64,000 nt of DNA. It comes from an uncultured Tenacibaculum sp. (GTDB taxonomy: Bacteria > Bacteroidota > Bacteroidia > Flavobacteriales > Flavobacteriaceae). Below the pieces are notes generated by a model. The model was not told where the DNA came from. It was given only the letters and a program-made list of their open reading frames with translations, and made no database searches. Location: contig CANMJA010000008.1 in assembly GCA_947498055.1 (NCBI GenBank), positions 62,001-126,000 on the forward strand, given 5' to 3'. The translations under genes were made by a program, and so were the position numbers. Below are positions 18,071 through 26,929 of this stretch, in pieces. The stretch's first letter is position 1; every line of letters starts with the position of its first letter.

Positions 18071-18110
18071 AAAAAAAGCCAGATTATAAATTTATAATCT
18101 GGCTTTTTTT
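18071..18110. terminator. Perfect 40-base palindromic terminator
   Basis: A perfect 20-base inverted repeat whose centre is GCCAGATTATAAA and its complement, flanked by seven A and seven T. It works in either direction; it lies 37 bases beyond the stop of the coiled-coil gene ending at 18147. The rest of the 17771-18146 gap is AT-rich and shows nothing else to me. Confidence 0.8.
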
Positions 18111-18146
18111 ATTGATTTTTTTGTTCTATTTACAATAAACAGTTGT

Positions 18147-19058
18147 TTATTTAAGATACAAATTTGTTGTTCCTGAAATTTTTCCATCTACGTAAACAAC
18201 AACATCATAACTTCCTTTATTAATTGATTTTCTATCAACAGATATTAACGAAACAACATTTAATTTTTGATTTTGATAATTTGTTATAATAGAATCGCTA
18301 TAAGCTATTCGTTTTTCTTTTTTAAGATTTTCTTCTCCTTTTGGACTAATAACATTCTTATTTTCATCTAATACCTGAATTAAAATCTTCTTTTTTCCAG
18401 ATTTAGCTATTAAGTTAGATGGTATATCAAATTTAATTTTAAACGCATCTGTTCTCTTAGATCTTGAAGTACTCTTAAACTTTCCTCTTCTACTTTCTTT
18501 TAAAGCTACAGCAGTTATTTTGTCTACTTTAATAATACTAGCCTTATCTATTTTTTTGCTAAGTATCTTTTCTTCTTTTTGTAGTTTTTTATTTTTCTTT
18601 AATAATACATTATTCGATTTTACATTAGCTGTTAATTTATCTTTAATGGTATTATTTTGATTTTGTAATTTTTGATTATTCGTATATAACGAATCTACCT
18701 GAAGAAACAGAGTTCTATTTTCTCTTTCTAATTTTACTATTGTTCTTGTGTATTTAGTTATTAAATGATAGTTTTTTTCATTTAATTGTTTAATGGATTT
18801 TTTAAGGGAAATGATTCTATTCATTTCTCTAATAAGCCTTTTAGATAAACTTTTCTTTTTTGTAGATAATTCTTTATAATCATCTAACATTCTATCTAAT
18901 TGCAATTGAAGTTCTATTTTCTGTTTACCAAAGACACTTTCTAATTCATTGTGTTTTTCATACCCTTTGAATGAGTAACCAACTAACAAAATTAATACTA
19001 CTAATGGTAAATACTTTAGCGCCTTTTTTAATGACGTACTTTCTATTTTAATGAACAT
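18147..19058 (-). CDS. Inner-membrane coiled-coil protein
   Basis: A 303-residue protein with one membrane segment at about residues 14-30 (YLPLVVLILLVGYSF). Then about 120 residues of long coiled coil rich in Lys, Glu and Leu follow. A C-terminal beta domain starts around IIKVDKITAVALKE and ends with YDVVVYVDGKISG. Similar membrane-anchored coiled-coil proteins are frequent in Flavobacteriaceae but unassigned. It is transcribed alone and ends in the strong palindrome at 18071-18110. Confidence 0.6.
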   Translation of the reverse strand: MFIKIESTSLKKALKYLPLVVLILLVGYSFKGYEKHNELESVFGKQKIELQLQLDRMLDDYKELSTKKKSLSKRLIREMNRIISLKKSIKQLNEKNYHLITKYTRTIVKLERENRTLFLQVDSLYTNNQKLQNQNNTIKDKLTANVKSNNVLLKKNKKLQKEEKILSKKIDKASIIKVDKITAVALKESRRGKFKSTSRSKRTDAFKIKFDIPSNLIAKSGKKKILIQVLDENKNVISPKGEENLKKEKRIAYSDSIITNYQNQKLNVVSLISVDRKSINKGSYDVVVYVDGKISGTTNLYLK

Positions 19059-19262
19059 TTTGGGGAATTATTAAATATTTAACACTAAAATAAAGATATT
19101 TTATGTATAAAGAAACTATTTCTTGTTTATTTTTTTCAACAAAATTCTAAAAATTGTTGAAAACAAAATTCAAATATTTAATTATCAGTAATTTATAAAA
19201 AAAAACTTAATTTTATCTATTCAAGATAATTTCTTCTTTTTAAGATGATTTAAAAAACATTC

Positions 19263-19293
19263 TTGATGAAGATTATCTTTCCTATTATATTTG
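19263..19293 (+). promoter_or_regulatory. Flavobacterial promoter TTG-N20-TATATTTG
   Basis: TTG at 19263-19265 and TATATTTG at 19286-19293 are separated by 20 bases, matching the Bacteroidota consensus. The downstream ATG at 19315 is 21 bases away. The earlier GTG/ATG-type start at 19291 would lie inside the -7 box, which argues for the start at 19315. Confidence 0.7.
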
Positions 19294-19314
19294 GTGATTA
19301 AAACTTTTATTAAA

Positions 19315-20166
19315 ATGAACAAGAAAATTACTTTATTTTTATTTTCAATTTTTATTTCTTTTACTGTATTCAGTCAAAAAAAAATAAAAGGAAATGGTGT
19401 TTTAACAACGAAAAAGACTTCTTTAAATACTTTTTATAAAGTAGATATTAAAAATGATTTTGAAATTACTTTAATAAAATCTAACGAAAATTCTATCGAG
19501 ATTGAAACAGATGAGAATATTTTACCTGCAATTAATTTTAATGTAGTTGATAGTATTTTAGTGGTAAAAACAGATAAAAAAATCAGACCAAAAAAAGGTT
19601 TAAAAATCACTGTTTTTTGCACAAATTCTCTTAGAGAAATTCAAATTAACAATGATGTAAAAATGGAAACTTTAAACACTATTCATCTTAATGAACTAGT
19701 TTTAAAAATAAATGATTATGCTAAAGCTACTATGAGTATTCATTCTAAGAAATTTAGTCTTATCAATCATAATAAATCTAGATTACAATTAAATTCAAAG
19801 TCTAAATTAAATATAGATAGTCCTTTGGTTAATTTGTCTTTGGGGGAATCTAGTTATACTGATACTACTATAAAAACAGATAGTTTATTGGTTACACTTA
19901 AAGAAAGAGCAACATTAAAAACAGCAGGAAACTCTGATTATTTAAAAGTTTTAGCTAATGAATCTACTGATTTTAAGGGTAAAAATTTACATAGTAAAAA
20001 AACATTTCTTGCTGCTAAAGGAAGTGCAGAAATAATCATTAATACTTCTGAACACATTACTATGGAAGCTTCTGAAAATAGTGAAATAGAACTATATGGA
20101 AATCCAAAAATAATTATTAATAGATTTACTAATAATGCAAAGATTTTAAAAAAGGAACAGAAATAG
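19315..20166 (+). CDS. Exported DUF2807-like (putative auto-transporter adhesin head) protein
   Basis: The 283-residue product starts at MNKKITLFLF, with a signal peptide cut near VFSQ. The opening of the mature protein (KGNGVLTTKKTSLNTFYKVDIKNDFEITLIK) and the following IEIETDENI and LKITVF match the DUF2807/GIN domain, a beta-helix-like secreted domain. The remaining sequence is a series of short beta repeats. The function is unknown; surface location is inferred. The ATG at 19315 is chosen because a promoter covers the earlier in-frame start. Confidence 0.7.
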   Translation: MNKKITLFLFSIFISFTVFSQKKIKGNGVLTTKKTSLNTFYKVDIKNDFEITLIKSNENSIEIETDENILPAINFNVVDSILVVKTDKKIRPKKGLKITVFCTNSLREIQINNDVKMETLNTIHLNELVLKINDYAKATMSIHSKKFSLINHNKSRLQLNSKSKLNIDSPLVNLSLGESSYTDTTIKTDSLLVTLKERATLKTAGNSDYLKVLANESTDFKGKNLHSKKTFLAAKGSAEIIINTSEHITMEASENSEIELYGNPKIIINRFTNNAKILKKEQK

Positions 20167-20176
20167 TCTTTAATTT

Positions 20177-20216
20177 AAAAGAAATAAAATCTAAAATTTT
20201 AGATTTTATTTCTTTT
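20177..20216. terminator. Perfect 40-base bidirectional terminator
   Basis: A perfect 20-base inverted repeat (AAAAGAAATAAAATCTAAAA and its complement) with no loop. It lies between the convergent ends of the DUF2807-like gene and the contractile-system operon, ending both. Confidence 0.85.
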
Positions 20217-20220
20217 ATCT

Positions 20221-21090
20221 TTATAAAGGTAAAGATATTTGTAAATATTGTCCTGTATTATTTTCAAGAATTGTTGATATCGATACACTCCCATCTGTTC
20301 TAACTTCTCCTAGAGAAGTGCCTTCTTCCATAGCTGAAAATAAAACATTTATATTTCTCTTTGGTCTATATCCTTCTGGAAGCTCGCATATAATAAAGTT
20401 AAATATACCTTCTACAGAGCTTTTAACATCTTTAATAGTCAGATATAAAATTCCTGCTCTTACTTCTGCTTTAATTTCATTTACTATCACATTTGCATTT
20501 GGAGAAATATCTATTAATGGTAAATTAATTGTATTTTCAAGCTGTGGAATATTCTCTCTTACAACAGAAAAACTATATCTAATAGATTCTGAAAAATCAA
20601 ATGTGTTTGGCACAGATGAAGTTGGATAAATTTTATAAAATAATATTCTCCCTTCATTATAAATTGGTTTTTCATTAGCCAAGCAATAAAAACCTATTAA
20701 ATTAGATTGACTAAGACCATCATATAACTCAATACGTAACTCTAACATTATACCTCTTGGGTCTAATCTAGATGTATGTATATTATTTTTATTAACTCCC
20801 AAAAAGAATTCTTTTTGGGAGTTTTTTATAATTACATATGGGCTACCAGAACCAAAATATCTAGAATTCGAAAAATCATTATTATCTACGGTAAAAACAT
20901 GTGCCCCTGCATAATGTAAAAAAAGCGTATTTATATTAGTAGAAGAACTCGCTTCCGTTAATTTAGAATCTAGATTTATTAATTCCAGTGAATGATCTTC
21001 ATATATAGTAACAATATCTTCCTCACTAACCTGTCTTTCTCCAACACCTATTTTCCCTTTTCCTCCTTTTATTAAAAATTTTCCTCTCAT
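20221..21090 (-). CDS. Distal tail-fibre or receptor-binding protein of the contractile system
   Basis: A 289-residue protein, the last gene of the operon. The N-terminus (MRGKFLIKGGKGKIGVG) is glycine and lysine rich. The C-terminal block LPEGYRPKRNINVLFSAM followed by GEVRTDGSVSI is a pattern seen at the tips of phage fibres (LPxGYRP then a short beta strand dG.V.i). That suggests a receptor-binding tip, which is inference. It sits 6 bases from the preceding fibre-associated gene, in the place where tailocins carry host-range proteins. Confidence 0.6.
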   Translation of the reverse strand: MRGKFLIKGGKGKIGVGERQVSEEDIVTIYEDHSLELINLDSKLTEASSSTNINTLFLHYAGAHVFTVDNNDFSNSRYFGSGSPYVIIKNSQKEFFLGVNKNNIHTSRLDPRGIMLELRIELYDGLSQSNLIGFYCLANEKPIYNEGRILFYKIYPTSSVPNTFDFSESIRYSFSVVRENIPQLENTINLPLIDISPNANVIVNEIKAEVRAGILYLTIKDVKSSVEGIFNFIICELPEGYRPKRNINVLFSAMEEGTSLGEVRTDGSVSISTILENNTGQYLQISLPL

Positions 21091-21095
21091 TTTTT

Positions 21096-21587
21096 TTACG
21101 ATTGAATAAGTTCTACTAAATTATAATCAAAAATTACTATTTCGTCTTCTGCTATTTCTATAGGTGGATTCAGCCTATTTACAACCCCTGCTAAAACTCT
21201 TTCTATTCCGTTTTCAATAACAGGAAACCCTCCTTGAATTGGTATTATATCTCTTAAATTACCTTCTACAACAGGAAATCGACCTTCTATTCTTCCTTCC
21301 CTACCTCCAAAAAAAGGCCTAGGATTATATCTAATATCTCCCAAATCGATAACTCGAATTTTATTATCTTGTTTGTCTTCTGTTATTGGTTTTTGAATAG
21401 ATAATTTACCTCCATTTGATAAATTCACCGTAACATTTCCTTGGGTGTCTGTTTTTACATCAGATATGAAAATTCTAGTTTCATCATCTTGATGTACCAA
21501 ACTATCGATTAAGTCTTCAAACTGTTTTTGAGTCGGTTTATCCCCTGTTTGAAAATATGTTTTAAGAACTGATTTTGATTTTTTCAT
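21096..21587 (-). CDS. Fibre-associated protein
   Basis: A 163-residue protein. The opening LKTYFQTGDKPTQKQFEDLIDSLVH is a motif of Bacteroidota tail-fibre and structural proteins (FxTGDxPTxxxFxdLIDS). The rest is beta-rich. It lies between the Hint-bearing fibre and the distal fibre gene. Likely a connector or small fibre; not a known enzyme. Confidence 0.6.
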   Translation of the reverse strand: MKKSKSVLKTYFQTGDKPTQKQFEDLIDSLVHQDDETRIFISDVKTDTQGNVTVNLSNGGKLSIQKPITEDKQDNKIRVIDLGDIRYNPRPFFGGREGRIEGRFPVVEGNLRDIIPIQGGFPVIENGIERVLAGVVNRLNPPIEIAEDEIVIFDYNLVELIQS

Positions 21588-21595
21588 ATATTTTT

Positions 21596-24067
21596 CTATA
21601 ATTTATCTATTGCATCTACAGCTTCAATTGGCTGTGCTTCAACTTTATTAGCAACTCTTGCAACTGCTCTTAAGATTTTGGCATTGTGTACCATCGTATT
21701 TTGTACAAAGTAATTATCTCCTGTTTCTAATTGTAAAATTCCTATTTCTAACGATTCTTTTACGGTTCTTTTAGATGCAATTTCCACAAGTTCTCCGTCT
21801 TTATTTACTACAAAATAGCCAGCTCTTAAATCATCTGGTAATAACCACGCCACCTCTTCTCCGTCTCTACTTGCTAATATTGGGTGTGTTGGAGTAATAC
21901 TTAATATTTCATTATTCACTAACGTTATTTTTCTATACTCTTCTACTGTTTGTGTACCAAAGTCTGTTACTTTACTAGTTTTAACAGTAACACCCTTCAT
22001 CAAGTCATTTAAAAGTATAAACTCCTCATTACCATAAGATAACTTACTTATAAAATCGTACACTCTTAATTCATCACCTACTACAATATTCTTAAGCTTT
22101 TTAGATCGTCCACTAGCCATTAAAACATCAGACTCTAAGTCGAAGCATCTAGGTGGGCCATCAATAATTGTTTGATCGTGACCCCATCGTACTATAACTG
22201 TTTCTAAACCATCTGTAGTTTCAAAAGTAATTCTACCTATTTTAGCAAAACTTCCCGCCTCTACCGTTAAAGAAACACTTGTTTGTCCTTCTGTACTTGA
22301 GCTTAAAGGATTTATTATAACATTTCCTGAGTTTTCTTTTACACGCCAACCTGGTTTTGCATTAATGGTTATTACTCTAGTACTATCAACATTAAAAGGT
22401 CCGAAATTTACTACTTGAAGAGGATTAACAGATGTTGTTATAGATGAAGTTGATTTTATTTCATATTCAAACTCTCTAGAATAACTACTAAGAGTCTCTT
22501 CATTATCTTTTACTTTTAATCTAAAAAAATGGGTTCCGTAACGTTTATTAATTTCTGTAGGTATTGTGTAAGAAACTGTACGTAAGTTTTCACCTTTAGC
22601 TAATTCTGTCCACTCTTCCTGTATCGTATTATTTGAAAAACATTTTTCCCATATATATTCCACTACAGAACCATCAAAATCATCAGAAGAGCTTCCATCT
22701 AATTTTACTACAACTTTATCTCCTTGAGCAGTAATTCTTGTCTTCTTAGAAACAGAATCATTCTCGTCATCAAATTTTATTTTGGCAATTGGAGCTTTAT
22801 TAAAATTTCCTACATAAATAATAAATGCTAAAACATAGTATTTAGGTCTGTTATCAATAGCAGAAGGACTATCACTACCCCATTTAGTTGTTTCATAATC
22901 ATGCCTAGTAACACTATCATGAGAAGCTTCCCATGAACCTGCTCTTCTAGTTGATTCACTATCCTCTGCCGAACCAAGTTGCAATAATTTATGAGTATGA
23001 GCTGGTATATTAGATTCACTTAAAGTGTAACTATCTTTCCCTTTTTTCACCCCCATACTATAATCACTATCATTAGCACTGTAACCTGCTACAAATCTTC
23101 CTCTTAAATCTGGTATTTTAATCGCATTTATAGCTGTTCTACCATCACATAGTACCCAACCTGTTGGCACTTTATTTGTATCTCCACTCCACATCATTAC
23201 CATGCCTGGTGAAAAATCTGCACTACCAATACTACTAGTATTTTTACCAACATTTCCATCACTATCAATCACTAAAGGCGTTTGGCTATTTACCTCTTTA
23301 GCATTCGGCATATATACATCTCCATTTATATAGGTTTTCTCCCAATCTTGCTCGTGATTTACAGATAATACTTTCCCTCCATCTACCAAAGCTCTCCCTA
23401 ATGGAGTGTCTGGATATTCTTTTCCTCTTCTGTCTGAATATCCAAGAAGTAAATCTGCAGCTCTTATTATAGCTGTGAATGTTTCATTGGTATCTAATTT
23501 ACTTATTTGATTACTACCCAAATTCAAATCTCCTGTCATTGGTTTTGAACCATTTATTGGTAAATAATCTTCTTTTATAGTATTAATTTGACTACTATTA
23601 TTAGAAATAATTCTCTCTAATGCCAATATAGAAGTAATAGGTACAAAACTACTTATATCTATGGTTCCAGCACCTGAAATTTCTGCTATAAATTCTTCAT
23701 ATACTTTTTGCGGATTTCCTTCTGCATATTCTAAATCACCATCATTTAGCCTTATATCTTTAATAGCTATTTTAGTACCGTTTCCTTTATATACTAATCT
23801 TACTAATTGAAGTTTTGTTTCTTTAATATGATCTTTTTCTTCATTTCCGCTTCCTTTACCTCTAGTTTGAATTTCGATAGGTAATATTAACCAACCATCT
23901 TCTTTGTTATTAGTAGGAACCTTAACCTTATATTTTTGAGTAACATCTAATCCCCATAAAGTAAACAAAGCCTCCAGCATATCTTCTTCATATGCTGTTT
24001 GAATTTGTAGTAATGTTTCTTGTTCTAATGGGAAACCTCCCTCGTAACCAAATACAACTCTTTTCAT
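21596..24067 (-). CDS. Tail fibre with collar, PKD-like domain and C-terminal Hint (intein-like) domain
   Basis: An 823-residue fibre. Residues 165-185 have the fibre motif YLPINGSKPMTGDLNLGSNQ. A phage tail-collar domain spans about 287-420 (PGMVMMWSG, GWVLCDGR, IPDLRGRFVAGY, IPAHTH). A PKD-like domain follows near 424-536 (LDGSSSDDFDGSVVEYIWE). A BACON-like segment is possible near 545-630. The last part is a Hint domain: Cys641 in CFDLESDVLMASG, the TxxH block T725-H728 in ITPTHPILAS, and the terminal His794-Asn795 followed by Ala. Full splicing needs Cys, Ser or Thr after Asn, so this one can be expected only to cleave, not splice. It is the main fibre of the contractile system. Confidence 0.85.
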   Translation of the reverse strand: MKRVVFGYEGGFPLEQETLLQIQTAYEEDMLEALFTLWGLDVTQKYKVKVPTNNKEDGWLILPIEIQTRGKGSGNEEKDHIKETKLQLVRLVYKGNGTKIAIKDIRLNDGDLEYAEGNPQKVYEEFIAEISGAGTIDISSFVPITSILALERIISNNSSQINTIKEDYLPINGSKPMTGDLNLGSNQISKLDTNETFTAIIRAADLLLGYSDRRGKEYPDTPLGRALVDGGKVLSVNHEQDWEKTYINGDVYMPNAKEVNSQTPLVIDSDGNVGKNTSSIGSADFSPGMVMMWSGDTNKVPTGWVLCDGRTAINAIKIPDLRGRFVAGYSANDSDYSMGVKKGKDSYTLSESNIPAHTHKLLQLGSAEDSESTRRAGSWEASHDSVTRHDYETTKWGSDSPSAIDNRPKYYVLAFIIYVGNFNKAPIAKIKFDDENDSVSKKTRITAQGDKVVVKLDGSSSDDFDGSVVEYIWEKCFSNNTIQEEWTELAKGENLRTVSYTIPTEINKRYGTHFFRLKVKDNEETLSSYSREFEYEIKSTSSITTSVNPLQVVNFGPFNVDSTRVITINAKPGWRVKENSGNVIINPLSSSTEGQTSVSLTVEAGSFAKIGRITFETTDGLETVIVRWGHDQTIIDGPPRCFDLESDVLMASGRSKKLKNIVVGDELRVYDFISKLSYGNEEFILLNDLMKGVTVKTSKVTDFGTQTVEEYRKITLVNNEILSITPTHPILASRDGEEVAWLLPDDLRAGYFVVNKDGELVEIASKRTVKESLEIGILQLETGDNYFVQNTMVHNAKILRAVARVANKVEAQPIEAVDAIDKL

Positions 24068-24094
24068 GTTTATTTTTATTTTTTTATTGACAAC

Positions 24095-24901
24095 TTACTC
24101 GTTATCTATGTACATATATCTTTTTAAAAACTTATTTTCTTGTTGACTTTTCCGTAGACTATTTAACTCTCTTTTTTCTGAAAAATCATATTTACGTGTT
24201 TCATAACTTTTACCTGCTAATTTGTAATATCCAAGTACTTTATGAAATTTAGAAGTTACTATTTCAACTGCATCTGGGTGCGTACTATGCGATTTCTCTT
24301 TGTCTGCTATTACTAATAAATCGTTTAATTCTTGTGCTTGTTCTGCTACTTCTTTTTTACCTATAATACCTTTATCTAACTTACCCTGTAAACAAGCTAA
24401 TACTGTTTGACATTTTTGAGTAGAAATTAATAAATAACTTGGTATTAAAATTCTGAAACTAAAAAATTCCGTACTATTAAAATCTGATGCTCCTGAGAGG
24501 TATAAAAAATTTCTTGATTTTAATTGATATTCTAATGATTCTCCATTATTGGTTACATCGATAGATTCTCCTCTTTTTTCTATTATTTCTTTATGTGTGT
24601 ACAAATACTGTAATCTTGGTCTATGTGCATCTTCAATAACAATATATCCCAATTCCATTTTATCAGTAATAGAGGCACTATATTTATAAGCTACTCCAGG
24701 ATTAAATAGTTCATTTAATACTTTTTCTAAGTACATTACTTGTCCATTATGCTGCATTTTATACAAAGTATCATCGTATAAACTTTCTAATGGTTTCGTT
24801 AATGCTTTTAGCCAAACTGCTTGCTTTTTCTTTCTCAATAAAGGGGGTAACAGCATTAAGAGTGTTTTACCCCAATGTATTTGTGTGTATTTTCTTAACA
24901 T
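24095..24901 (-). CDS. Baseplate protein in the gpI position
   Basis: A 268-residue protein placed between the J-like baseplate gene and the fibre, the position of phage P2 gpI or T4 gp7-like proteins. The N-terminal block (WGKTLLMLLPPLLRKKKQAVWLKALTKPLESLYDDTLY) and a later GYIVIEDAHRPRLQYLY look like a Bacteroidota tail protein family, but I cannot name it. Role by position: links the baseplate wedge to the fibre. Confidence 0.5.
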   Translation of the reverse strand: MLRKYTQIHWGKTLLMLLPPLLRKKKQAVWLKALTKPLESLYDDTLYKMQHNGQVMYLEKVLNELFNPGVAYKYSASITDKMELGYIVIEDAHRPRLQYLYTHKEIIEKRGESIDVTNNGESLEYQLKSRNFLYLSGASDFNSTEFFSFRILIPSYLLISTQKCQTVLACLQGKLDKGIIGKKEVAEQAQELNDLLVIADKEKSHSTHPDAVEIVTSKFHKVLGYYKLAGKSYETRKYDFSEKRELNSLRKSQQENKFLKRYMYIDNE

Positions 24902-24907
24902 CTCTTA

Positions 24908-25876
24908 TTATATATTAAAATTAGGGTTCGTTTGAAGGTTATAAGCTTTATAAGTAATTTTTAAGTCACTTTTTTCTAAATCGAAATAACCAGAGCTAGG
25001 TACAAAAAATGGAGATTCACTTTTACTGTCTATGTCATTATAAACTACCTCTCTTCTTCCTGTTTCATCTGAGTCTATAATTACACTTCTTAAAATTGGT
25101 AATTCTATTCCAGGTATTTGTTGAATTTTATCTATTAAATATGTAGGTACAAAAGCACCATTAAATTCTAATGTAGAAAGATATTCCTCTATCGTATCTT
25201 TTACGGGTTCTACGGATAAATTACTTAGTGATTTCCCTGAATTTGAAATTCCTTTTGAAGAGTCACTTCCTGGATAAATTAATAAAGGATCTACAAATAC
25301 TTCTAACTCTATAGCTATAGCATTTCCTTTATTGGAAACGATACGTAATTGTGTACCTGCATCTTTAATTTGATTCATATAAGCTTTAAAAGCTCTAAGT
25401 TCAATACCTTCTAAAGGTATTCTATTACCTCCTTCTCCTTCTTTGGCAACTTTTAGTGTTAAAACACCTACTTGATTGTAGTAATATTCGCTAATTATAT
25501 TAGATAAACTTTCGGTATTAGATGTTTCTATATCTTCAAATAATCTTTCAGAAATCGCACAATATTTTACAACACTTAGTTCTTCTATTTTTTCTTTAGA
25601 TAGTTTTGGATACTGAAAATAACCGTCTCTCCATTCTAAATCTACTCCGTATAAAAAATTTAATGCTTGTTCTTTATACCAAAACAATGTGTGTGGGCGA
25701 GATAGCAATGCGTTTTTGTCTACTATTTTTTCATGCAACCAAATAGCAGTAGCTACAATATATACCCATAAACGCCATATTGCTGTTTTTGAAGTACTTG
25801 TTAAGACAGATAACTCACTATGTTTTTCTTTCTCTAATAGTATTTCTTGTTGTATTTCTGCAATTGTTCGAGCCAT
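24908..25876 (-). CDS. Baseplate J-like protein (gp6 analogue)
   Basis: A 322-residue protein starting MARTIAEIQQEILLEK. The conserved WRLWVYIVATAIWLHEKI and WYKEQALNFLYGVDLEW segments are shared by Bacteroidota contractile-tail baseplate proteins. It is in the J position, after gp25 and the LysM-like gene, and 7 bases before the gpI-position gene. J-type proteins form the outer wedge ring that holds the sheath base. Confidence 0.6.
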   Translation of the reverse strand: MARTIAEIQQEILLEKEKHSELSVLTSTSKTAIWRLWVYIVATAIWLHEKIVDKNALLSRPHTLFWYKEQALNFLYGVDLEWRDGYFQYPKLSKEKIEELSVVKYCAISERLFEDIETSNTESLSNIISEYYYNQVGVLTLKVAKEGEGGNRIPLEGIELRAFKAYMNQIKDAGTQLRIVSNKGNAIAIELEVFVDPLLIYPGSDSSKGISNSGKSLSNLSVEPVKDTIEEYLSTLEFNGAFVPTYLIDKIQQIPGIELPILRSVIIDSDETGRREVVYNDIDSKSESPFFVPSSGYFDLEKSDLKITYKAYNLQTNPNFNI

Positions 25877-25963
25877 TTTGTTTTTCTTTTTAATGTTGAA
25901 AATGAATCATTAAGTAATTTTCATTATCAATAAAACATTTTCTATTTTTCAAATTTTATTTTC

Positions 25964-26386
25964 TTAACGCACTATATTATCTTCTGAAATAATCATAGAA
26001 CCAATTCCTTCCCCTCTTTTACTGTAAATATGTTCTTCAATACATGTTAAAGGTGGTTCTTCTTGTGGATCGTATACAATGAAATCATCTTCTATTTCCA
26101 TACACCCAATTCCTTCGCACTCTTTTGGTTCTACTAATAATTCTATTTCTTTATCAGTTAATGCCGTTGCTGGTTTCTTTTCTCTAGCTATATAATATTC
26201 TATTACATTTCTTTTTACTGTTAAACCATTTACCTTTAAATCATCATAAACAGACACTTCATTTTCTAAAGCGATATCTGTTATTAAATTCACTTCTAAT
26301 AATTCAAACAAACCTTCGATACTTCCATATTCTTGTATGGCGGCATCAAATAAATTCTGATTTTCTTCTAGTTTAATAGTCACCAT
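25964..26386 (-). CDS. LysM-like baseplate or tube-associated protein
   Basis: A 140-residue protein. The N-terminal EENQNLFDAAIQEYGSIEGLFELL is a LysM-like helix-strand pattern as in tail protein X. The C-terminal part has two copies of an EGIGxMxIxxDxIV motif (about residues 90-104 and 126-140). It overlaps the gp25 stop by 14 bases, so the two are co-translated. Likely a peptidoglycan-like fold used for assembly at the hub. Confidence 0.6.
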   Translation of the reverse strand: MVTIKLEENQNLFDAAIQEYGSIEGLFELLEVNLITDIALENEVSVYDDLKVNGLTVKRNVIEYYIAREKKPATALTDKEIELLVEPKECEGIGCMEIEDDFIVYDPQEEPPLTCIEEHIYSKRGEGIGSMIISEDNIVR

Positions 26387-26666
26387 CTATATGTATATTT
26401 TCTAGGTTATTTACATCTACATCTTTTATGATAAAATTATCGTACTCTAGTTGATTACTTATTTCGTTTTCTAATCGAAGTCTTGAAATTATTTCTGGGC
26501 TTTTTAAGTAATCGGTAATTCCAACTCCTAATATTGGGTGTTCTTTAAAACTCCCTTTATGAGATAATAGAAGAAGTTCTATATTTTGTTGGTCTGTATT
26601 TTCTATTAAAAAATCTCCATTTTTAAATGCTAAATCTTTGCTTTCGTCTAGTTTAAAATCTTCCAT
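26373..26666 (-). CDS. Baseplate wedge protein, gp25/gpW family
   Basis: A 97-residue protein with the usual size and pattern of T4 gp25-type proteins: DLAFKNGDFLIENTDQQNIELLLLSHKGSFKEHPILGVGITDYL. gp25 nucleates sheath assembly on the baseplate. It lies next to the spike and hub genes, as in other contractile systems. Confidence 0.75.
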   Translation of the reverse strand: MEDFKLDESKDLAFKNGDFLIENTDQQNIELLLLSHKGSFKEHPILGVGITDYLKSPEIISRLRLENEISNQLEYDNFIIKDVDVNNLENIHIDGDY

Positions 26667-26672
26667 ACCTTT

Positions 26673-26924
26673 TTATGTTATTTTTCCTGTTCCTGTGCCT
26701 GCCTGAGTAGTTGCACTTCCTGTCGTTTTCACTTCTGTAGTTACCTCTCCTGACTTCACAAATACTTCTATTGCACTTGCCAATCCTGATGCTAAAGATT
26801 CTAATGAATCTTGAATTACTTTCTTCTGCTCTTTTTCCGTTAGTTTTGCATTACTAGCTATACTTTGATTGTTTTTTAAAAGTTCTTCTATTGTATCTTT
26901 TAATCCTTTTGTATTTAACGCCAT
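26673..26924 (-). CDS. Small baseplate-region protein
   Basis: An 83-residue protein with a helical half and a Ser/Thr/Gly-rich tail (VTTEVKTTGSATTQAGTGTGKIT). It lies between the spike and gp25 genes. Proteins like this follow the spike gene in Bacteroidota tail clusters; function unknown. Confidence 0.5.
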   Translation of the reverse strand: MALNTKGLKDTIEELLKNNQSIASNAKLTEKEQKKVIQDSLESLASGLASAIEVFVKSGEVTTEVKTTGSATTQAGTGTGKIT

Positions 26925-26929
26925 AGTGC

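Noticed and set aside
19291..19314. Upstream start of the DUF2807-like gene
   Set aside because: A strong TTG-N20-TATATTTG promoter ends at 19293, so the earlier codon would not be in the message.
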